A stretch of 42,896 nucleotides of DNA from Bacteroidales bacterium. Lineage in GTDB: Bacteria > Bacteroidota > Bacteroidia > Bacteroidales > Muribaculaceae. The DNA is taken from positions 1 to 42,896 of the forward strand of contig JAAVFP010000031.1 in the NCBI GenBank assembly GCA_014800735.1, read 5' to 3'. Positions 36,101-42,896 of the stretch are shown here, piece by piece. The first letter of the stretch is position 1. The number at the start of each line of letters is the position of its first letter. The notes under the pieces were generated by a model. The model saw only the letters and a list, made by a program, of their open reading frames with translations, searched no databases and was not told the origin of the DNA. The translations under genes were made by a program, and so were the position numbers.

Positions 36101-37749
36101 AAGCCTTCACGAGCGATATTTCGGGCTTCGCGTCGGGCCATTGCCGCCTGTTCGGCACATTCAAGGAAATTGACCTGGAGGGCGATGTGTACGCCGACAA
36201 TGTGAAGATAAAAATCGACTTCACCAACACATATTATATAGCTACTGACAGCGTACACATCCGTCCCGGCGAAATCAAGCTCGACAATATCACCATCCGC
36301 GACATCGAGGGCCACACGGCCAAACTTAACGGCGAGGTGGGTCACACATTCTTCAAGGCTCCTACCTTCCGCTTCGACATTACGGATGTTCAGAACTTCC
36401 TGAGCTTCAACGGCACTCCGAAAGAAAACCCCGACTGGTACGGCAAAATCTACGGCAACGGAGGCGCGTCGGTGTCGGGCGAGCCGGGAGTGGTGAACAT
36501 CAACGTGAACATGACCACCGCTCCGGGGTCGAGCTTCACATTTGAACTGTCGGACCGCCTGGACGCCGAGGATTATTCCTTCATTACCTTCCGCGACGCC
36601 ACGCCCGACTCGCTTAAAATTCCCGACAAAGCACTTGACGATGTACCCGAAATTGTGCGCGCACTCCAGCAAGGCTTGCAGCAGGCTGAGGAGGATGCCC
36701 CCTCGGCCTACAACATGGACATCCGCGTGGGTATCACCAAGGATGCACGCATGACGCTGGTGATGGACCCCACCGCAGGCGACGAAATCAAGGCTACCGG
36801 CGAGGGCAATCTGCGCATGACCTACCACTCCGTGGACAACGACCTGGCTATGTGGGGCTCCTACACTGTGGATGAAGGCAGCTACCGCTTTACCCTCCAG
36901 GATATTATCATCAAGGACTTCATCATCAAGCAGGGCAGCGAAATCAAATTCGACGGCGACCCATACGGAGTGAAAACATCGCTCGAAGCCTACTATGCAA
37001 CCAACGCCAACCTGTCGGACCTGGATAAATCCTTCCTTCAGGACAAGGACCTGAACCGCACCAATGTGCCCGTGCACGCGCTGATGAAGGTGACCGGCGA
37101 TGTGCGCGAACCTGAAATCAAATTCGACCTCGAGTTCCCCACGCTCAACCAGGACACCTACCGCAAAGTGCGCTCCATTGTGAGCACGGAGGACATGATG
37201 AACCGCCAGATTATCTACCTGCTTGCCCTGAACCGCTTCTATACGCCGGACTACATGGAGTCAACCACCAAGGGCAGCGAGCTGTTCTCCGTAGCCTCCT
37301 CCACCATCTCGAGCCAGCTGAGCTCCATGCTGGGCAAGCTCTCCGACAACTGGAGTGTGGCGCCCAACCTGCGCAGCGACCGCGGCGACTTCAGCGACGT
37401 GGAAGTGGACGTGACCCTTTCAAGCCGCCTGCTCAACAACCGCCTGCTATTCAACGGCAACTTCGGCTACCGCGATAAGTCGCTCAACACCAATCAGTTC
37501 ATCGGCGACTTCGACATTGAATATCTACTCAACAAGCGCGGCACCTGGCGCCTGAAGGCCTACAACCGCTACAATGACCGCAACTACTATCTGCGGTCGG
37601 CACAGACCACTCAGGGTGTGGGCATCATTTTCCGGCGCGATTTTGACAATCTTTTCTCCTTCCTGCGCAAAAAGCGCAGCGAGGCAGCTCCGACGGACAG
37701 CACCGCCACCGAGGCCGCAAAAAAAGAAGATGTGCCACAAAAAGATTAA
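33199..37749 (+). CDS. tamB: TamB-like translocation/assembly module protein (DUF490)
   Basis: A 1516-residue AsmA/TamB-type protein thought to bridge inner and outer membranes, assisting outer-membrane protein insertion or lipid transport. The N-terminal anchor is one membrane segment (about 9-31), followed by the AsmA-like start SVDGVQNRVRSIAATELSRL. More than a thousand residues of beta-rich repeating sequence follow, fitting a long hydrophobic groove. The C-terminal DUF490/TamB domain (about 1190-1490) contains TYRKVRSIVSTEDMMNRQIIYL-type sequence, SSTISSQLSSMLGKLSDNW and a terminal barrel-like RYNDRNYYLR...GVGIIFRRDF. The partner TamA/BamA-like gene is not in the window. Family assignment is firm; the exact cargo is unknown. 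Confidence 0.93.
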   Translation: MRLAWKIFRAFVSVLLLLAVVVPAALYVLLSVDGVQNRVRSIAATELSRLLGADVGIEQVRIHPFNRLSVRGMSLCLDGDTLASVGHVSAGFELYHFLHTGELVIDYALVDAANLRVTRTEPGAPLNVQPILDHLKSDEPREDKPFELKINTVILRRGALSYDVLSEPEPEATRFDANHILVHDLAVNAYIPQLSNDVYHIELDHLSFSERSGLELNRMKAETEISQRGIRVEGLGIDLNDSHLSFEPIILPYNGFDDIAAALHREKVSIRTSADCRLNLADASPFVPLLAETDLKLLFGLRAHGNLDAVQVERLTLRDADGGKLAVNLSASAQNLTQRDSLEYDLSNCSMVFDGRELAGHLAPFAPGATLATLNRIPVTGLNLKASGTLQNGELTLKSDGEAGALAVTGDYRTTAEGMRLSGLIDLNNFNAGLITANPQLGLASAEASGWVVLKHGVRRADAKIDIERFDFRSYPFSNVSATAKMTSTKQAEINLTVDDPALALLAYFFYDARGEVPSIGTTASLAYADLNALGLDKKRAGYHFGAKLTAELQGHGVDDLSGEVNVFDVSWLDDDHHGVRLPKLRITANPIDNEPGITLESPLVNGSLKGSYTLSTLPSTLTAMAADYMPALFGDKKPELPADKVNDFTFNFTLSPSDEISRFFELPVAVVYDTEISGEVNSTARRASLSVEAPYLRQGNKIIENTNVYVRLDAADEKSMIYATTQFPTKKGDMAVSTLINAMNNRIDTRIDWMIDRLIPINGSFDFSTEILGLTSGPSSTGLPLEARVNFNPGTINFGDETWSIQSSAIQLGPECIDVSNFGLDAGTQSINIDGRISRESTDSLAIALHHVALLPIFETLEIDKAMISGRATGTFTARDLLGGAPVLECPRLHVDGIGYNRCTIGDADIYAAWMNDKKSFFLDADIVGPENKHSHIVGDIYPMDEALDIDFTASEVPVGFLRPFMEAFTSDISGFASGHCRLFGTFKEIDLEGDVYADNVKIKIDFTNTYYIATDSVHIRPGEIKLDNITIRDIEGHTAKLNGEVGHTFFKAPTFRFDITDVQNFLSFNGTPKENPDWYGKIYGNGGASVSGEPGVVNINVNMTTAPGSSFTFELSDRLDAEDYSFITFRDATPDSLKIPDKALDDVPEIVRALQQGLQQAEEDAPSAYNMDIRVGITKDARMTLVMDPTAGDEIKATGEGNLRMTYHSVDNDLAMWGSYTVDEGSYRFTLQDIIIKDFIIKQGSEIKFDGDPYGVKTSLEAYYATNANLSDLDKSFLQDKDLNRTNVPVHALMKVTGDVREPEIKFDLEFPTLNQDTYRKVRSIVSTEDMMNRQIIYLLALNRFYTPDYMESTTKGSELFSVASSTISSQLSSMLGKLSDNWSVAPNLRSDRGDFSDVEVDVTLSSRLLNNRLLFNGNFGYRDKSLNTNQFIGDFDIEYLLNKRGTWRLKAYNRYNDRNYYLRSAQTTQGVGIIFRRDFDNLFSFLRKKRSEAAPTDSTATEAAKKEDVPQKD

Positions 37750-37763
37750 TTGCTAACCACCGG

Positions 37764-38004
37764 AGCGTTCGCAAGAACGCTGAATTATCATAACCGCGAC
37801 CGCCGTAGCTTTAGCGAAGGCGTTCGCGGAGATAACCTTGTAGATAAAGGCGCCCGAAGGCCGCCGAAAATAGTGATATTCAACCTTTTCGGCGGCCTTC
37901 GGGCGCCTTTGTATGTTGCGTTAATCCCCCCGGGCGCCTTCGCCAAAAGGCTACGGCGACCGGGGTTACGATAACTCTGCGTCCTACGGACGCATTTCTA
38001 CATT
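37764..38004. repeat. Dispersed palindromic repeat, copy B (five hairpins in mirror order)
   Basis: Five hairpins lie in a row: agcgttc/gaacgct (37764-37781), ccgcga/tcgcgg (37794-37829), a central 25-bp perfect stem (37846-37870 with 37886-37910), a ccccgg/ccgggg hairpin (about 37925-37965), and gcgtcc/ggacgc (37979-37993). The left two are diverged reverse complements of the right two, so the whole element is one large palindrome. Its right two thirds match copy A at 13-176. It lies between convergent tamB and the kinase gene and probably ends both transcripts. It encodes no protein. Confidence 0.85.
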
Positions 38005-38048
38005 TTTAGATTGCTTCATTAGCAATATCTTATCAATTAAAACACTCC

Positions 38049-38885
38049 TCACTCAGTGGCATGGTATTCCACCAGGCCGGGGAGCGAATTGGGGATGATT
38101 TTGGAGATTTCCACACCGAAGTCGGCAGCCGCGCGCACCAGAATGTCGCGGTAGAGAATACCTGTGGAACCTACGAAGCAGATAGGCTGCTCCTGGTAGG
38201 CATAAGCGGCGATGTTGCGTGTAAAAAAGCGCATGAACGAGTTATACACCAGCTGATAGGCATAGGCATTGTCGAGGTGCTCGGCCAGAAAGGTCGAGTA
38301 GCGCGACAGGGCGCGGCTGGGCACGCTGGCCGAGTAGACATCCTCCATTAGCACATTGCTGCTCACATTGAATTTTGCCATAAAAGCCTGCGACAAATCC
38401 TTTGGAGCAAGCCCCTTGAGGATGTCAGCGATTAGTTGCTTGCCGATGTAGGCGCCTGAGCCTTCGTCGCCCAGGATGAAGCCCAACGGGGCCACGGTCT
38501 TGACAATCTCCTTGCCATTGTAGAGGCACGAGTTGGAACCGGTGCCAAGAATGCACGCCAGGCCGGCCTGGCGCACCAGCAGACCACGGGCAGCGCCAAG
38601 GAGGTCGGACTCCACGGTGACGGGCGTTTTGAACTGCGCCACGAGCGATGACTCGATAATCTTTTTCTTCTCCGTTCCCGAGCAACCTGCACCGTAGAAA
38701 AACACATGTTCCCAACGGCGGCGGAAAAAGGCATCCGGCAGCTCAAGGCGGATGTTGTGCGATATTTCGCGGCGGGTCTGGAAGAAGGGGTTCAGACCGG
38801 TTGTGAAAGCGTGCTCAACCACGCGGTCGCCCTCCACAAGGGCCCACTCGGTTCGCGTGGTACTGCTCTCAGCTATGATTTTCAT
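38049..38885 (-). CDS. BadF/BadG/BcrA/BcrD-family ATPase, N-acetylglucosamine-kinase-like
   Basis: A 278-residue protein of the acetate/sugar-kinase/Hsp70 actin-like ATPase fold. The ATG at 38885 (MKIIAESSTTRTEW) is preferred to a TTG three codons upstream. The phosphate-1 region at the N-terminus (ESSTTRTEWALVEG) is a variant of the usual DGGGTKTxW; phosphate-2 is CILGTGSNSCLYNG and the adjoining block is GFILGDEGSGAYIGKQL, all typical of bacterial N-acetylglucosamine-kinase-like proteins in Bacteroidota. It may phosphorylate an amino sugar released from peptidoglycan or host glycans, but the substrate is not shown by sequence. It follows the S41 protease gene on the same strand across a hairpin. 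Confidence 0.85.
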   Translation of the reverse strand: MKIIAESSTTRTEWALVEGDRVVEHAFTTGLNPFFQTRREISHNIRLELPDAFFRRRWEHVFFYGAGCSGTEKKKIIESSLVAQFKTPVTVESDLLGAARGLLVRQAGLACILGTGSNSCLYNGKEIVKTVAPLGFILGDEGSGAYIGKQLIADILKGLAPKDLSQAFMAKFNVSSNVLMEDVYSASVPSRALSRYSTFLAEHLDNAYAYQLVYNSFMRFFTRNIAAYAYQEQPICFVGSTGILYRDILVRAAADFGVEISKIIPNSLPGLVEYHATE

Positions 38886-38906
38886 AATACACAAAATACA
38901 AGTTTC

Positions 38907-38930
38907 CAGGGGTGTGCACGCACATCCCTG
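38907..38930 (-). terminator. Hairpin between the S41 protease and kinase genes
   Basis: caggggtgtg (38907-38916) pairs with cacatccctg (38921-38930) with one G-T wobble and a 4-nt loop, 19 bases past the protease stop. It may stop or attenuate read-through into the kinase gene. Confidence 0.5.
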
Positions 38931-38948
38931 AAAACTTTGTGAATACTT

Positions 38949-41900
38949 TTATTTACCTATTTCACGCAGGAGCTCGTTGACAGCGGCACGCAACTGCTGG
39001 TCCTCGCCGGTGATGATTACCTCGGGGTCGTTGGCAACCTTGATGTCGGGCTCAAGCTGCTGGTTTTCCAGGAAGGAACCATCGGGCAGGCGGTAGCCAA
39101 TGACGGGAATACCGTAGATGATGGTGGGATCCTGAGTGGTGACCCAGTTGACCGAAGTCATGGTTCCGGGCACGGGCATACCCACAGTCTTGCCCAGCTT
39201 GCGGTGGCTGTAGACCCAGGGGGTGCCGTGAGCGTTGGAGTAGCAGGGCTCGGCCATCACCATGATGGAGGGCTTGTTCCAACGGCGCGAGGGCATGTCG
39301 CAGGTTTCTTCACCGCGGATTTCCTGAGTAAAATATTTCTCGCCGCTGAACAGCACCTCGATGTCCTCGTGCAGACGACCGCCACCGTTCCAGCGGATGT
39401 CAATCACCACACCGTCGCGGTCGTTGTACTTACCCAAAAGATCGGAGTAGACTTTGCGGAAGGAGTCGTCGTCCATCGAGCTGATGTGCACGTAGCCCAG
39501 GCGGCCGTTGGACCAACGGTCCACATCGGCAGCACGCTGCTTCACCCAACGGTCATACAGCAGCGACTTCTGGCGCGCCTGCGACACAGGCTTCACTACC
39601 ACGTCCTGGGTTTTGCCGGCGGCATTGCGCAGGGTGACCAGTGTGCGCTTGCCGGCGGCATCGCTCAGCAGGCGGTCAAGTGGCATTTCGGGTGTTACTG
39701 CTGTGCCGTTGATGGCCTCAACGATGGCACCAACCTCAACCGGAGTGCCGCACACAGCCAGCGGGCCGTTCTCAATCAGCTCGGCAATTTTCATGCCTTT
39801 GCCGGTATAGGTAAGGTCGTAGAGCGCACCCAGGGCTGCGGTTGTTTCGGCAGCAGGAGCACCCGAAGCACCACGGTAGCGGCCGCCGGTGTGGCTCACG
39901 TTGAGCTCGCCCAGCCACTCGCTGAGCAGTTCGGCAAAGTCGTAGTTGTTGTTGATGTGGGGAAGGAACTTGCGGTAGTCGCGGCTCATGGCCGTCCAGT
40001 CCACACCGTGCATATCCTCCACGTAGAAGCGCTCGCGCTCCTCGCGTTCGATATTATCGAAGATGTAGGCACGCTCGGCCGCGGGGTCAAGCATCTTTTC
40101 GGCGCGGAAGCTGATGGGCTTGGGCTGACCAGCGAATTTAGCCATCTGGCCACCGAACAGGAACAGGTTTTCGCCGTCGGGCGTGGAAGCGAAGTGGGCC
40201 GAGGAGTCGGTGTAGCGCTGCTTCATCTTCAGGTCGCCCTCCACAAGGTCAAGCTCCCAGATGAACAGGTCGCCGTCGTTGGCAGAAGAAAGGAAGTAGA
40301 GGGTTTTGCCCTTGTTGTCGGTGATTTCGTCCACAAGGTCGGTTGAGAAAGGTGTCACGCGCACCTGGCGGTCGCTCAGGCCTGCCAGTTCCACCTTGAT
40401 ATCCTTGCTGTCGGATTTATCGGATTTTTTATCCTTATCGTCCTTTTTGTCAGCTTTTTTCTTGGCGTCGTCGAAGAGTTCGCGCTCCTCCTTACTCATG
40501 TTGAAGCGGTCGTACGCCTCCTTGTTGAGGAACACGAACATCACATCCATCTGCGAACCCCACGAGGCATGGTTGCGCATGCCGTAGCGCTCGGATTCGA
40601 ACATGATGGCGTTGCCGTCCATAATCCACTTGGGATTAGCGTCGAAATAGCCGCTGTTGGTGATGTTGGTGATTGTCCCGTCCGCCACATTGAGCAGGGA
40701 AATGTCGGTGTAGGGGTCGTGCTTGCGGTCCACCATCTCGAGTGCAATCCACTTGGAATCAGGGCTCCAAACATAGTTGAAACCGCCGCTGCGGTGACGG
40801 TAGGTGGAACCGTCCGTCAGCTCGCGCACCTTGCCGCTCTTGATGTCCATTACGGCCAGTTTGTTGCGGTCAAGGATGAAAGCCAGCTTTGTGCCGTCGG
40901 GCGACACGTCGGGGTAGGCGCGTTCGTGCTTGTCGGCCTTGAACACCGGCTCCTCGCGTATCACGGTTGCGTGTGCAAAGTCAGGCTCATCGCCCTGGCG
41001 GGCCACGGTGGCACGGTAGATGTTATAACGGCCATCGCGTTCGCTGGTATAGTAGAGCGTGGAGTCGTTGCCCCACACTACGCTCGACTCAGCCTCGGGC
41101 GTGTTGCTGATCTGCTTGGTGGTGGAATAGTCCGTGGGGGTCACGTACACATCACCGCGGTAGGTGAAAGCCACGAACTTGCCGTCGGGCGAAGGCGAAG
41201 CGCTACGTGCACCGCGCGTAGCCATGATTTTGCGCATTTCATCCGGGAAATCGCCCTTGATGCCCACAGACACCTTGGTAGGCTTGCCGCCGGGGGCCAT
41301 GGTGTAGATTTCGCCGTCGTAGGTGAAAGCCAGGGTACCGTTGGCAGCGCCGGAAAGAAAACGCACGGGGTGAGTTTTGAAGTCGGTCACTTTAACAGCC
41401 TTGGCGGGGTCGGCCACCGGAGCCTTGTACACATTGAGGCTCTTGCCGGGAGCACGCTCGCTCAGGAAGTAAAGGTCGGAGCCAATCTGCACGGGGTCGA
41501 GGTCCTCGCCGGCCACATCCACCAGGCGCTGGTGCTTGCCCGTGGCGGGAGTGTAGCGCCAGATGTCGCGGGTGACGGACGAAGTGTGGTGCTTGCGCCA
41601 TGTATCCTCGAAGCCCTTTACGTCCTGATAAAGGAAGCTCTTGCCGTCAGGAGTCCAGGCAATAGCGCGAGCCGGAGTGGCCAGGATCTGTGTGGGGGCA
41701 CCTCCGGTCACCGGCACGGAGTAGACCTCGGTCATGCGTTCGGTGGGAAAGAGCGCACTCTCCACAGGGTCCTGAATAGAGGCAGAGAAAAGCACGGCTT
41801 TGCCGTCGGGGGTGAACGCCTCGGGCAGTTCGCTGGCCGAGTTTTGGGTGAGGCGCGTCCAACCGGCCGACGAGCCGTCGGCTGCAACGGTGAATATGTC

Positions 41901-42164
41901 GAAATTGCCATAGCGGTCCGATGCGAAAGCAATAGTCTTGCCGTCGGGGCTCCACACGGGTATCTGCTCGTAGCTGTCCTGCGAGGTCAGGCGCAGGGCT
42001 TCGCCACCGCCGACTGGCACGGTGAATATATCGCCTTTATAAGTGAATGCAATCCGCGAGCCGTCGGGCGAAATTTTCACATCGCGCAGCCACAGCGGGG
42101 CCTGAGTTGCTGCCGATGCCACTCCCGCGGCCGCAAGCAGTGGTAACAGGTATAACTTTTTCAT
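38949..42164 (-). CDS. Tricorn-type S41 protease with WD40-like propeller and PDZ domain
   Basis: A 1071-residue exported protease. The signal peptide is MKKLYLLPLLAAAGVASA. Two beta-propellers built from PD40/WD40-like repeats (recurring SPDG-K-IAF motifs) cover about 25-560, followed by a Lys/Asp-rich linker near 585-610, the C1 helical domain, a PDZ domain (about 775-865) and the S41 catalytic core. The tricorn tetrad is complete: S757 and H758 in VSHTGGRYRG, nucleophile S976 in PCYSNAHG and E1038 in QQLEPDI (tricorn S745, H746, S965, E1023). It likely trims peptides in the periplasm; the substrate is unknown. The gene has its own promoter region shared with the divergent CMD-cupin gene. 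Confidence 0.95.
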   Translation of the reverse strand: MKKLYLLPLLAAAGVASAATQAPLWLRDVKISPDGSRIAFTYKGDIFTVPVGGGEALRLTSQDSYEQIPVWSPDGKTIAFASDRYGNFDIFTVAADGSSAGWTRLTQNSASELPEAFTPDGKAVLFSASIQDPVESALFPTERMTEVYSVPVTGGAPTQILATPARAIAWTPDGKSFLYQDVKGFEDTWRKHHTSSVTRDIWRYTPATGKHQRLVDVAGEDLDPVQIGSDLYFLSERAPGKSLNVYKAPVADPAKAVKVTDFKTHPVRFLSGAANGTLAFTYDGEIYTMAPGGKPTKVSVGIKGDFPDEMRKIMATRGARSASPSPDGKFVAFTYRGDVYVTPTDYSTTKQISNTPEAESSVVWGNDSTLYYTSERDGRYNIYRATVARQGDEPDFAHATVIREEPVFKADKHERAYPDVSPDGTKLAFILDRNKLAVMDIKSGKVRELTDGSTYRHRSGGFNYVWSPDSKWIALEMVDRKHDPYTDISLLNVADGTITNITNSGYFDANPKWIMDGNAIMFESERYGMRNHASWGSQMDVMFVFLNKEAYDRFNMSKEERELFDDAKKKADKKDDKDKKSDKSDSKDIKVELAGLSDRQVRVTPFSTDLVDEITDNKGKTLYFLSSANDGDLFIWELDLVEGDLKMKQRYTDSSAHFASTPDGENLFLFGGQMAKFAGQPKPISFRAEKMLDPAAERAYIFDNIEREERERFYVEDMHGVDWTAMSRDYRKFLPHINNNYDFAELLSEWLGELNVSHTGGRYRGASGAPAAETTAALGALYDLTYTGKGMKIAELIENGPLAVCGTPVEVGAIVEAINGTAVTPEMPLDRLLSDAAGKRTLVTLRNAAGKTQDVVVKPVSQARQKSLLYDRWVKQRAADVDRWSNGRLGYVHISSMDDDSFRKVYSDLLGKYNDRDGVVIDIRWNGGGRLHEDIEVLFSGEKYFTQEIRGEETCDMPSRRWNKPSIMVMAEPCYSNAHGTPWVYSHRKLGKTVGMPVPGTMTSVNWVTTQDPTIIYGIPVIGYRLPDGSFLENQQLEPDIKVANDPEVIITGEDQQLRAAVNELLREIGK

Positions 42165-42207
42165 TGATAATGATGAATGATAATTGTATATTCTTTTGAC
42201 TCGTGCA

Positions 42208-42215
42208 CAAATTTA
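42208..42215 (-). promoter_or_regulatory. Likely -7 box of the S41 protease gene
   Basis: TAAATTTG on the minus strand (42215-42208) fits the consensus and lies 43 nt before the ATG at 42164; no -33 TTG is clear. Confidence 0.5.
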
Positions 42216-42270
42216 CGAATTAAATTTGGAAGAATAGACACCGTCGGGGAGCTATTTCATAAAAATTCAT

Positions 42271-42278
42271 TAAATTTG
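42271..42278 (+). promoter_or_regulatory. -7 box seven bases before the CMD-cupin start
   Basis: TAAATTTG (42271-42278) precedes the ATG at 42286 by seven bases, and its TAA is an in-frame stop, so translation cannot begin earlier. The mRNA leader would be at most a few nucleotides. A second TAAATTTG lies at 42221-42228. Confidence 0.5.
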
Positions 42279-42285
42279 CAACATC

Positions 42286-42896
42286 ATGAAACACTTTTTC
42301 TTCTCAGCACTGTTCGCAGTGGCAGTAACCGCTAATTGTATGGCACAGCAAAAAATAATTCAGACCGCAGGCCGCGATGCCCTGGGTGAGTTCGCACCCG
42401 AATTCGCACATCTCAACGACGACATCCTTTTCGGCGAAGTATGGAGCCGGAACGACCTCCTATCGCTGCGCGACCGCAGCCTGGTCACCATCACCTCGCT
42501 CATCAGCCAGGGCATAACCGACAGCTCGCTGAAATACCACCTTCAGACGGCCAAGACCAACGGTATTACCCGCACCGAGATTGCCGAAATCATCACGCAC
42601 ATAGCCTTCTACGCCGGCTGGCCCAAAGCTTGGGCAGCTTTTAATCTTGCCAAGGAGGTGTGGGCCGACGACATCAAGGGCGACGACGCCCGTGCCGCTT
42701 TTGCCCGCACTATGATTTTCCCCATCGGCGAACCCAACACGGCCTATGCGCAGTACTTCATCGGCAACAGCTATCTGGCGCCGCTGTCGGCCGAGCAAGT
42801 GGCTTTCTCAAACGTCACTTTCGAACCCGGCTGCCGCAACAACTGGCACATCCACCGTGCCGCCAAGGGTGGCGGTCAGCTGCTGGTGGGCGTGGC
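42286..42896 (+). CDS. Carboxymuconolactone decarboxylase (CMD)-cupin fusion, truncated by window end
   Basis: The first 203 codons of an exported protein; the window ends inside it. The signal peptide is MKHFFFSALFAVAVTANCMA (the ANC is not a good lipobox). Residues about 35-135 form a CMD/AhpD-like domain: LRDRSLVTITSLISQG, then a LKYHLQTAKTNGITRTEI stretch and the AFYAGWPKAW block. The histidine in YHLQ is visible, but no CxxC pair is, so it is not a typical AhpD. From about residue 175 a cupin begins, with FEPGCRNNWHIHRA supplying metal-binding histidines. Related CMD-cupin fusions are annotated in many Bacteroidota with no established substrate. Confidence 0.85.
   Translation, partial: MKHFFFSALFAVAVTANCMAQQKIIQTAGRDALGEFAPEFAHLNDDILFGEVWSRNDLLSLRDRSLVTITSLISQGITDSSLKYHLQTAKTNGITRTEIAEIITHIAFYAGWPKAWAAFNLAKEVWADDIKGDDARAAFARTMIFPIGEPNTAYAQYFIGNSYLAPLSAEQVAFSNVTFEPGCRNNWHIHRAAKGGGQLLVGV

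Noticed and set aside
37750-38040. CRISPR array as an explanation for the repeated hairpins
   Set aside because: The units are palindromes of different sequence in mirror order, without constant repeats and unique spacers of even length, and no cas gene is present.
40569-42146. Long open frame antisense to the tricorn-type protease gene
   Set aside because: The sense strand encodes a complete signal peptide and catalytic tetrad; the antisense product is Val/His/Gly-rich without any domain.

Overview
The window reads as chromosomal DNA of a Bacteroidales bacterium, most likely a Muribaculaceae-type gut lineage. This rests on recognised gene types and signals, not on a database search. The signs are Bacteroidota promoters (TTG/TTTG, about 20 nt, TAnnTTTG), the order ftsX-DUF3098-uppP-truB-queA, families largely confined to Bacteroidota (DUF3098, DUF4421, DUF4919, two-CBM20 amylomaltase, TPR-membrane-HTH lipoprotein), and secreted proteins ending in Por/T9SS-like tails. 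The housekeeping genes are GC-rich; the surface-protein genes and intergenic gaps are more AT-rich. No tRNA, rRNA, CRISPR array, phage or conjugative module was seen.

Layout. 1-210: a palindromic dispersed repeat (copy A). 211-4069 (minus): the operon ftsX, DUF3098, uppP, truB, queA, covering division, undecaprenyl-phosphate recycling and tRNA modification. 4309-6042 (minus): a lipoprotein with LEA-like 11-residue repeats, then a subclass A2 (PER/CfxA-type) class A beta-lactamase. 6112-10735 (plus): bioB, a SpoU/TrmH methyltransferase, radA and a membrane-anchored TPR/HTH protein, tightly packed. 10900-13201: two secreted proteins. 13706-16130: galE, then a small membrane protein with a DUF4919 protein. 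16267-19068: an M6 metalloprotease. 19130-19437: a MITE-like element with 33-bp perfect terminal inverted repeats. 19578-23308: recJ and recQ, overlapping by one base. 23336-23409: a long hairpin repeat between convergent genes. 23505-25998 (minus): an OmpA-family porin and a DUF4421 protein. 26197-28869: malQ. 29052-33050: a C10 protease fused to BspA-like leucine-rich repeats. 33199-37749: tamB. 37764-38004: copy B of the palindromic repeat. 38049-42164 (minus): a BadF/NAG-kinase-like protein and a tricorn-type S41 protease. 42286 to the end: a truncated CMD-cupin protein.

The genes are mostly envelope, surface-proteolysis and DNA-repair functions. TamB, OmpA, UppP and FtsX build the envelope. 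The M6, C10 and S41 proteases and two further tailed proteins are exported. RecJ/RecQ and RadA serve recombination.

The most unusual material is non-coding. Two copies of a multi-hairpin palindrome (1-176 and 37764-38004) differ by a compensatory base-pair change. There is also a MITE-like element and a separate REP-like hairpin. Three genes have a -7 promoter box so close to the start codon that their mRNAs would be leaderless or nearly so. I found no convincing new multi-gene defence or metabolic system.
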